A DNA stretch of 60,953 bases. Origin: Ignavibacteria bacterium (GTDB taxonomy: Bacteria; Bacteroidota; Ignavibacteria; Tepidaquicellales; Tepidaquicellaceae). A model generated the notes under the pieces. The model was given only the letters and a program-made list of their open reading frames with translations, searched no databases and was not told where the DNA came from. The stretch spans positions 1-60,953 of the forward strand of contig VGWA01000002.1 in NCBI GenBank assembly GCA_016873795.1, given 5' to 3'. A program made the position numbers and the translations under genes. Positions 54,741 to 60,953 of the stretch are shown here, in pieces (the first letter of the stretch is position 1; each line of letters begins with the position of its first letter).

Positions 54741-56414
54741 CTATTTCAGCAACGTCATCTTTCTTGTTTCTGAAAAGTTACCCGCAGTCAATCTGTAAAA
54801 ATATACTCCGCTCGTCAAATTACCCGCATTAAAATTTACACTGTAACTCCCTGCACTCAGTCTCTCATCCACAAGTACGTCTACCTCCCTGCCCATTACA
54901 TCATATACTATAATTTTTACTTGTTCTGCATTTAACATTTGCCATTTAACATTTGTCATTGAATTGAACGGGTTCGGATAATTCTGAAATAACCTATATC
55001 CTGTCGGCTCCACTCCCGGGTCAATCACCACCGACGGTCCTTCCGACGTATCTACCGAGATATTATATAACAATCCTCCGCTTCCGAATACTCTGGCATG
55101 AACCGCCTTACCGCATGCCACTACCGTAGTCCCGTCATTTGATGTACCGCACGAATAAAAAGAACCGCCTGTTGTTACAGTATATATCGAAGGTGGTGTG
55201 CTTACGTCCGGTTTTGTTTTGAATATGTATAAATCCGGCTTTAAATGGTTTAAATCACCCCACGTCGTCGCTGATAAAATCCTTCCGTTCTTTGAAAAAG
55301 ATACACAGCATACGTTATCTTCACACCCGGAATATACCCAGAGCGGCGTATTCCCTGATGAAACTTTGAAATACCTTATCCTTCCGTCATAAGAAGAACT
55401 TGTTAAAAAAACCATCGAACCCGCTGCTATATATTCACTGTCTTCCGAAATGTCGACCGAAGTCATCCAGTTATAATAAGTTCCGGGCACCTCCTGAAAT
55501 GTCCAGTTTAAGTTATATGTCGAGCCGTTCCAGGTATATACATTTAAATATCCCCGTAAGTCGCAAGTCGCAATTACATTTCCGTTTCCGCTGATACCGT
55601 ATCTCGCTTGTGTACCGTACTGTATATAACCTTCATGCCTTGCTGTTCCCGTATATATGTTTATAACCGCAAAATAATTGTATGTACTTACTATTACAAG
55701 CGAATCATTTCCCGATATTTTTACTCCGTATGCGGTCTTCGGCAGCCGGTATTTCCATAACGATGTTGTTGAATTTTTCTGAAAACACATAAATGTGCTC
55801 GTATCGCTTCTCGATGCCGATGCTATTAAATAATTCCCGTCGGATGTTACGTCCAGCGGACCTGCGCGTCCGGTGTCAGGTAAAACCGTTAAATCGAAGT
55901 TAAAAAACGGTACATTAGACGATTTGTCGAATAAATAAATATTTGTATACGCTCCTATTGCATTACTCCCGGCCGTATCCGATGTAGCTGCATATGTTGT
56001 GGATGTTGACGTGGAAGTCGGAAATACCCATAACGGAGTTGAACTATTGTTATCGTATATCGCAGCCCTTTTGTTGTTTAAATCCCATCCTAAAAAACTG
56101 TATAGACTATTTCCGCTGACCGCTATATTGTTTCCCATTGAAGACGGGTCCTGATAATACCATCTTGTATAAGAAGCAAGATTGTCCGTAAAGTTTGACT
56201 GCGGTAAAAATAAGCTGTGCCTGCCGCCATTGTTTACTTCCGGATTTGTGACGGTAACTACTTTATTGTTTTCATAGATATTGTAAAATCCCGTTGTATG
56301 TATGTTTTCCTGAGCAAAAAGTTCATAACTGAATAAATTACATATAATAAAAAATAACATACAATTAACACATAACAAAATGTGTTTTGCACGAAGTAAG
56401 TTTTGTTTTTTCAT
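54741..56414 (-). CDS. T9SS-sorted beta-propeller (PQQ/WD40-like) protein
   Basis: A 557 aa protein with an N-terminal export segment (about 8-33). The body alternates short blades such as PLDVTSDGNYLIASASRSDTS, VKISGNDSLVIVSTYNYFAVI and ISGNGNVIATCDLRGYLNVY, fitting a quinoprotein- or WD40-like propeller. The C-terminal LFQNYPNPFN...VYDVMGREVDVLVDERLSAGSY...GVYFYRLTAGNF is the T9SS sorting domain. Within it, a 14-bp sequence is repeated in tandem at 54928-54955. Secreted or surface-bound; function unknown. Confidence 0.83.
   Translation of the reverse strand: MKKQNLLRAKHILLCVNCMLFFIICNLFSYELFAQENIHTTGFYNIYENNKVVTVTNPEVNNGGRHSLFLPQSNFTDNLASYTRWYYQDPSSMGNNIAVSGNSLYSFLGWDLNNKRAAIYDNNSSTPLWVFPTSTSTSTTYAATSDTAGSNAIGAYTNIYLFDKSSNVPFFNFDLTVLPDTGRAGPLDVTSDGNYLIASASRSDTSTFMCFQKNSTTSLWKYRLPKTAYGVKISGNDSLVIVSTYNYFAVINIYTGTARHEGYIQYGTQARYGISGNGNVIATCDLRGYLNVYTWNGSTYNLNWTFQEVPGTYYNWMTSVDISEDSEYIAAGSMVFLTSSSYDGRIRYFKVSSGNTPLWVYSGCEDNVCCVSFSKNGRILSATTWGDLNHLKPDLYIFKTKPDVSTPPSIYTVTTGGSFYSCGTSNDGTTVVACGKAVHARVFGSGGLLYNISVDTSEGPSVVIDPGVEPTGYRLFQNYPNPFNSMTNVKWQMLNAEQVKIIVYDVMGREVDVLVDERLSAGSYSVNFNAGNLTSGVYFYRLTAGNFSETRKMTLLK
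54928..54955. repeat. Tandem 14-bp repeat inside a T9SS sorting domain
   Basis: GCATTTAACATTTG is followed directly by CCATTTAACATTTG (13 of 14 bases identical). Because 14 is not a multiple of three, the copies are read in different frames and encode TNVKW and QMLNA-type residues. Confidence 0.6.
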
Positions 56415-56457
56415 ATGTAAAATTATTTAAATTAATAAATACTTTTATTTTAAATTT

Positions 56458-57162
56458 TCACAGTCCGAGAAACTGTATCGAAAGACCGCAAAGCAAAATT
56501 ACAAACCCTGCTATCGCATGAGTATATTTCTCCAATTTGGATATCGAAACCAGATTAACTCCCAGCTTCAGTATAAAAACTGAAGCAAGCATTGTTGCAA
56601 TGGTTGTTGCTCCGAATATTGCAGTAACAAGTATTGTACCGTAAACACTTTCTTTGGCGGCGGGATACATCAGAATCGGAACAAGAGGCTCGCAGGGACC
56701 GAAAACAAATATCGTAAACAAAACCCAGGGAGTAATATTAACCTTTTTTTCTTTTTCGTGTATATGTATGTGTTCTTCATTATGTGTATGAGTGTGTGTA
56801 TGTACCGTGTCACCGTGCGAATGCAAATGTGTATGCGGCTTATTTCTTACGGCTTTTTTTATTCCCCAGATCATATAAACCAAACCGAATGCTATAATAA
56901 GCCATGCAGTAATGTCTCCCCTTACAGATTCCACTTCTTCAATGTATGATACCGCTATTCCTAAAGCTATACCTGCCAACCCGATTATTACCGAACTCCC
57001 TATATGTCCGAGTCCGCAAACAAACGTAATCCAGAACGTCTTTAAATTCGACCATTTTCTTGCTCTTGCCATAACCACAAAGGGCAGATAATGGTCTGGT
57101 CCGAGTATTGTGTGAAAAAATCCAATCGTCGCCGCTGTCAGTGATAGTATATAAAAATCCAT
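56458..57162 (-). CDS. Metal transporter-like membrane protein with His-rich loop (NicO/UreH-like)
   Basis: A 234 aa protein with six likely membrane helices. Helix 1 carries His17-x5-Asp23-His24 (HTILGPDHYLPF), like the metal-binding motif of Ni/Co permeases and UreH/HupE-related proteins. A central hydrophilic loop (110-135) has 11 His residues in HTHLHSH, HTHTHTH and HIHIH clusters, then FVFGPCEPLVPILMYPAA in helix 4. It probably moves or senses nickel, cobalt or another divalent metal. No Ni or Co enzyme gene lies next to it; the B12-type radical SAM protein is far upstream. It is followed on the same strand by no close gene. Confidence 0.78.
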   Translation of the reverse strand: MDFYILSLTAATIGFFHTILGPDHYLPFVVMARARKWSNLKTFWITFVCGLGHIGSSVIIGLAGIALGIAVSYIEEVESVRGDITAWLIIAFGLVYMIWGIKKAVRNKPHTHLHSHGDTVHTHTHTHNEEHIHIHEKEKKVNITPWVLFTIFVFGPCEPLVPILMYPAAKESVYGTILVTAIFGATTIATMLASVFILKLGVNLVSISKLEKYTHAIAGFVILLCGLSIQFLGL

Positions 57163-57226
57163 TAATTTAAATTAATTATTTGCATTTCAAATATCCGTTA
57201 TTTAATTTGATTTTTAAATGTAAAAA

Positions 57227-58591
57227 TCATACTAATATTTCCACCGCTTGTTTTATTTTTTCGACGGGAACGATTTTTATTTTGTATTTGGAAGTCGTTA
57301 TACTTTTTTGATTATTTTTTGGAATGATTATTTTTTTGAAACCGAGTTTATCCGCTTCGTTTATTCTCTTCTCGATGTTTGAAATTGTCCTGATTTCACC
57401 GGCTAAACCGACTTCACCGAGAACAACTGTTTCCGAGTCTATAGGTATATCCTTGAAAGACGAATATAAACTCATAGACGCGGCTAAATCTATTGCCGGC
57501 TCGTCAATTCTGATTCCGCCAGCAATATTTAAAAATATATCGTACTTGTTTAAATATAAACCGAGCTTCTTTTCGAGTACCGCTATTATTATGTTTAAAC
57601 GCTTATAATCGAATCCCATAGATGTCCTCTGCGGCACACCGTAATTCGAACTTGTTACAAGCCCCTGAACTTCTATCAGTATAGGTCTCGTCCCCTCGAT
57701 TGACGATGAAATCACACATCCCGAAGCACCGTAGTTTCTTTGTGCCAGAAATACTTCGCTTGGATTGGCAACTTCCTTTAAACCGTTTTCGGTCATTTCG
57801 AAAATCCCGATTTCGTTTGTCGAGCCGAATCTGTTCTTTATACTTCTTAATATTCTGTAATTATGCGTTCTCTCACCTTCAAACTGTATTACAACATCGA
57901 CCATATGCTCGAGAACCTTTGGTCCTGCTATCGAGCCGTCTTTTGTTATATGCCCGACAATAAATACCGGAATGTTTTTACTCTTCGCGACCTTTGTCAA
58001 AAAAGATGTGCATTCCCGCAGCTGTGATATCGTTCCCGGCGAGCTGTCAAGGTCGGGAGTATATAAAGTCTGAATTGAATCTATTACTATTAAATCAGGA
58101 TTAATATTATCAACCGTCGCATCAATTACATCAACTGCAATTTCCGCAAGAATTTCAAAATTATCGGGCTTGTAACCGAGACGCTCGCTTCTCATTTTTA
58201 TCTGAAAAGGCGACTCTTCACCGCTGACATATAAAACCTTTTTATCTTTTAAATTATTTGCTATCTGAAGCATTAAAGTCGATTTTCCGATTCCCGGGTC
58301 GCCTCCTACCAGTATAACTGAGCCGTCAACAATCCCCCCTCCTAATACTCTGTCGAATTCCTTTATTAGTGTTTCCGTTCTCGTCTCTTTTTGTGAATTA
58401 ATTTCACTCAACCTGTAAGTTTCGATGTTCTTGGCTGATAGTACTCTCGACCTTTGTTTCTCTGCTTTTTTTTCTATGACTTCTTCGATAAGCGTATTCC
58501 AGTTACCGCACTCCGGACATCTTCCGCTCCACCTTAATGTCTCATATCCGCAGCTTTGACATATATAAGATGTTTTAAACTTTCCTGCCAT
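57227..58591 (-). CDS. radA: DNA repair protein RadA
   Basis: A 454 aa RadA/Sms. N-terminal zinc finger (Cys11, Cys14, Cys25, Cys28), Walker A GGDPGIGKST, the RadA-specific KNRFG motif and a C-terminal Lon-like domain (IRIDEPAIDLAASMSLYSS, GEVGLAGEIR). RadA helps process recombination intermediates by driving branch migration. It is isolated, 64 bp from the His-rich transporter gene on the same strand, and divergent from the VCBS/ASPIC gene. Confidence 0.96.
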   Translation of the reverse strand: MAGKFKTSYICQSCGYETLRWSGRCPECGNWNTLIEEVIEKKAEKQRSRVLSAKNIETYRLSEINSQKETRTETLIKEFDRVLGGGIVDGSVILVGGDPGIGKSTLMLQIANNLKDKKVLYVSGEESPFQIKMRSERLGYKPDNFEILAEIAVDVIDATVDNINPDLIVIDSIQTLYTPDLDSSPGTISQLRECTSFLTKVAKSKNIPVFIVGHITKDGSIAGPKVLEHMVDVVIQFEGERTHNYRILRSIKNRFGSTNEIGIFEMTENGLKEVANPSEVFLAQRNYGASGCVISSSIEGTRPILIEVQGLVTSSNYGVPQRTSMGFDYKRLNIIIAVLEKKLGLYLNKYDIFLNIAGGIRIDEPAIDLAASMSLYSSFKDIPIDSETVVLGEVGLAGEIRTISNIEKRINEADKLGFKKIIIPKNNQKSITTSKYKIKIVPVEKIKQAVEILV

Positions 58592-58673
58592 TTTGTTATT
58601 TTTTTTAATATAATAATTTTTAATTTTATTTTAAAACTAAATGAACATCTCATTTCTCTTCACTTTTTTAAAA

Positions 58674-58687
58674 TCCGCCCTGGCGGA
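58674..58687. repeat. Perfect inverted repeat TCCGCCCTGGCGGA
   Basis: Two 6-base arms (TCCGCC and GGCGGA) around CT, GC-rich in an AT-rich gap between radA and the T9SS gene. It is followed by the direct repeat CTCATAACT at 58693 and 58707. Could be a short REP-type element or part of a hairpin in the 5' leader. Confidence 0.4.
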
Positions 58688-58808
58688 CGTCGCTCATAAC
58701 TCGTCACTCATAACTTTCTACATTTACATTACTATTTATTTTTCATTATATATTATTTATTTTTTACAATATATAACTGTTTTATTAATCCGTAAAATTA
58801 TTAAAATT

Positions 58809-60536
58809 ATGAAAAAAATAATTCTATTAGTCTTCACTTTTTATTCGGTATGCAATTTATTTTCGCAGCCGACATTTACCGATGTGGCAGGAACTCTCGG
58901 CGTCAATGATGCCGGAGCAGGACAGGGAGTAGTTTTTTTGGATGTAAATAACGACGGATGGCTGGATATTTTTCTCGTTAATAATAATACACCGAGCAAA
59001 TTATGGATTAATACCGGCGGTACGGTATTTACCGAATCATCGGCTGCATGGGGAGTAAATATAACGATTCCGACAAGAGGCATCTCGGCTGCAGATTATA
59101 ATAACGACGGTTTTTTGGACGTTATGATAGGCAGCTGGCAGCAGACTATCAGACTTTATCAGAATAACGGCAGCACATTTACCGATGTCAGTGCAGCCGC
59201 AGGAGTCAGCTTTATGGGTTACGGCGGAACGATTAACTGGTTCGATTATAACATGGACGGTAAAGTTGACGTAGTCTTTGGAAATAACGGCTTACCGCCG
59301 AGATACAATTATTTCTTTCATAATAACGACCTGCAGACTTTTTCGGATGTAGCATATTCAATCGGACTTACGGACAGTGTGTCCACACTCACTTTTGCAT
59401 CAGGCGATTATGATAATGACGGAGATATAGATTTATTCTGCGGCTCGCAGACGAATATCAGCCCGACAGGTACAATTCTTTTATATAGAAACGAAGGCAA
59501 CGGAACATTTACCGATGTTACTCTGGCTTCCGGAATCGTTAGTGCTTTTTATAACTGGGGCGCAGAATGGGGAGACTATAACAACGACGGATATCTTGAT
59601 TTGTTTATGGCAAATACAAATGGCACGAATCTTTTATATAAAAACAACGGAAACAGCACTTTTACCGATGTAACCTCTCAAATGGGAGTCGGCGATCCGG
59701 GAGGGTCATATTCCTGCGGATGGGCTGATTATGATAATGACGGCGACCTTGACCTGTACGTTTCAAGAGGTACAAATTATCAGGATAAAATGTACAGAAA
59801 TGATGGTACTGTCTTTACGGATGTATCGACTCAGGTCGGAATGGGTGACCAGCTTCATTCTGCTGCCGTTTCATGGGGGGATTTCGATAAAAACGGATTT
59901 CCCGATTTGTATCTCGTGAATAACGGCACGGCAAACCGTCTGTATCAGAACAGCGGCGGCAACGGAAATAACTGGATTAATATCAGTCTGGTTGGAATGA
60001 CTACAAATAAATCTGCAATCGGTACAAGAGTTAGAGTTGTCGCCGGAAGTCTGAATATGATTCGCGAAGTGGAAGGCGGCTCGGGCGGTAAAGGACAAAA
60101 TTCACTTTCACTCGAATTCGGTGTCGGCACTGCTTCTGTAATTGACAGCGTTATCATTAACTGGCAAAGCGGTATCGTTCAGATATTGACAAACGTCAGC
60201 GTTAATCAGTTTATGAATGTTACAGAATCATCCACAGGTATCACCAATCTACCTGGTAGTATTCCGGAATATTATTTTCTGAAACAAAATTATCCTAATC
60301 CTTTCAATCCCTCGACAACGGTCGAAATCGGAATTAAAAAATCAGGATTTGCGGAATTAAGATTATACGATATAACAGGAAAAGAAATTAAAATGATTTA
60401 TTGCGGATACCTTAAAGAAGGAGAATACCGGTTTAACGTTGATTTCTCCAATTCAAACTATAATTCGGGTGTTTATTTCTACAATCTGAAGATTAATGAC
60501 TTTAACACCACGAAAAAAATGCTCTTTTTAAAATAA
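58809..60536 (+). CDS. T9SS-sorted VCBS/FG-GAP and ASPIC/UnbV domain protein
   Basis: A 575 aa secreted protein from ATG 58809, chosen because it opens the signal peptide (MKKIILLVFTFYSVCNLFSQ). About seven FG-GAP/VCBS blades carry the calcium-binding pattern DxNxDG (DVNNDGWLDIF, DYNNDGFLDVM, DYDNDGDIDLF, DYDNDGDLDLY). An ASPIC/UnbV domain follows (GTRVRVVAGSLNMIREVEGGSGGKGQ, LEFGVGTASVIDSVIINWQSG). The tail, LKQNYPNPFN...LYDITGKEI...GVYFYNLKI, is a T9SS sorting domain. Such proteins occur on cell surfaces in this group; ligand unknown. Confidence 0.9.
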   Translation: MKKIILLVFTFYSVCNLFSQPTFTDVAGTLGVNDAGAGQGVVFLDVNNDGWLDIFLVNNNTPSKLWINTGGTVFTESSAAWGVNITIPTRGISAADYNNDGFLDVMIGSWQQTIRLYQNNGSTFTDVSAAAGVSFMGYGGTINWFDYNMDGKVDVVFGNNGLPPRYNYFFHNNDLQTFSDVAYSIGLTDSVSTLTFASGDYDNDGDIDLFCGSQTNISPTGTILLYRNEGNGTFTDVTLASGIVSAFYNWGAEWGDYNNDGYLDLFMANTNGTNLLYKNNGNSTFTDVTSQMGVGDPGGSYSCGWADYDNDGDLDLYVSRGTNYQDKMYRNDGTVFTDVSTQVGMGDQLHSAAVSWGDFDKNGFPDLYLVNNGTANRLYQNSGGNGNNWINISLVGMTTNKSAIGTRVRVVAGSLNMIREVEGGSGGKGQNSLSLEFGVGTASVIDSVIINWQSGIVQILTNVSVNQFMNVTESSTGITNLPGSIPEYYFLKQNYPNPFNPSTTVEIGIKKSGFAELRLYDITGKEIKMIYCGYLKEGEYRFNVDFSNSNYNSGVYFYNLKINDFNTTKKMLFLK

Positions 60537-60953
60537 ATACTGAAGTTACGCAACAAAACAAACTTGCCTGACTTTAGTCGTGGGAAAGATTTAATTACAG
60601 CCCACGACTTTAGTCGTGGGAAAGATAAACGTTAAAAAACATAACCGTCTTGACTTTCAGTCTGGAAAGATTTTATTTACAGCCCACGACTTTAGTCGTG
60701 GGAAAGATAAACGTTAAGAAACATAACCGTCTTGACTTTCAGTTTGGAAAGATTTAATTACAGCCCACGACTTTAGTCGTGGGAAAGATAAACGTTAAGA
60801 AACATAACCGTCTTGACTTTCAGTTTGGAAAGATTTAATTACAGCCCACGACTTTAGTCGTGGGAAAGATAAACGTTAAAAAACATAACCGTCTTGACTT
60901 TCAGTCTGGAAAGATTTTATTTACAGCCCACGACTTTAGTCGTGGGAAAGATA
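60537..60953. repeat. Array of 81-82 bp REP-type palindromic repeats
   Basis: After a degenerate unit (60564-60590) come units starting at 60601, 60683, 60764, 60845 and 60927; the last is cut by the window edge. Each opens with the perfect 20-bp palindrome CCCACGACTTTAGTCGTGGG (8-bp arms, TTTA loop), then AAAGATAAACGTTAA and a second, decayed half-element CTTGACTTTCAG(T/C). Units 1 and 4 are identical (82 bp, type A) and units 2 and 3 are identical (81 bp, type B), giving A-B-B-A. No ORF is present. The array probably continues past the window. Confidence 0.85.

Noticed and set aside
58641-58808. N-terminal extension of the VCBS/ASPIC protein
   Set aside because: It would bury the signal peptide at residue 57 and contains the GC-rich palindrome; the signal peptide begins at 58809.
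60601-60953. CRISPR array
   Set aside because: The sequence between the palindromes is nearly the same in every unit, whereas CRISPR spacers differ. There are no cas genes nearby.

Overview
The window is AT-rich bacterial DNA that most likely comes from an Ignavibacteriota-type member of the Bacteroidota/Chlorobiota group. The main evidence is four secreted proteins whose C-termini carry the QNYPNPFN-type type IX secretion sorting domain in the form typical of Ignavibacteria. Most genes also have A-rich upstream regions rather than strong Shine-Dalgarno sites. I see no rRNA, tRNA, CRISPR array, prophage or intact insertion sequence.

Region 1 (44-12505) is a plus-strand catabolic cluster: an SsnA-type amidohydrolase, a SagB-like nitroreductase, a YgeY-type metallohydrolase, a second small nitroreductase, a zinc-ribbon threonine-synthase-like PLP enzyme, a HyuA/dihydropyrimidinase-type cyclic amidohydrolase, a B12-binding-type radical SAM protein, the Mo subunit and [2Fe-2S] subunit of a xanthine-dehydrogenase-family hydroxylase, and an aldehyde dehydrogenase. 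SsnA, YgeY, HyuA and XdhD-type proteins together are the hallmark of the enterobacterial and clostridial anaerobic purine/urate (selenium-linked Mo hydroxylase) cluster. This version lacks an FAD subunit within view and adds two nitroreductases and a radical SAM enzyme joined to the hydrolase gene by overlapping start and stop codons. A variant N-heterocycle degradation pathway is the most likely reading.

Region 2 (12590-16501) is a tight operon of three secreted TPR proteins, an OB-fold lipoprotein and the GTPase era. Region 3 (16637-25029) is minus-strand housekeeping: an unknown secreted protein, uvrB, a ClpS-like adaptor, dacB (PBP4), a Nudix hydrolase, mazG, an alanine-type aminotransferase and thpR. 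Two plus-strand genes follow (a double DUF2007 protein and a DPP-IV-like S9 peptidase).

Region 4 (28046-35054, minus) is an RND efflux operon with two unusual fusions. The adaptor begins with a cytoplasmic transposase-like helix-turn-helix before its membrane anchor, and the TolC-like outer-membrane protein begins with a periplasmic-binding-protein-like domain. A perfect 16-bp palindrome lies just upstream of the adaptor start. Together these suggest an efflux pump that may sense its substrate and control its own expression; this is the strongest candidate for an undescribed system here.

Region 5 (35401-60536) mixes T9SS cargo (beta-propeller, beta-helix and VCBS/ASPIC types) with housekeeping genes: a deoxyribonucleotidase, mtaB, sixA, a MenA-like prenyltransferase, an SDR, a GroES-like protein, asnS, NYN and HD proteins, an ABC exporter with a lipoprotein, fbp, a His-rich metal transporter and radA. 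The right edge (60564-60953) is an array of 81-82 bp units with perfect 20-bp palindromes, and degenerate fragments of the same repeat are scattered through the window.
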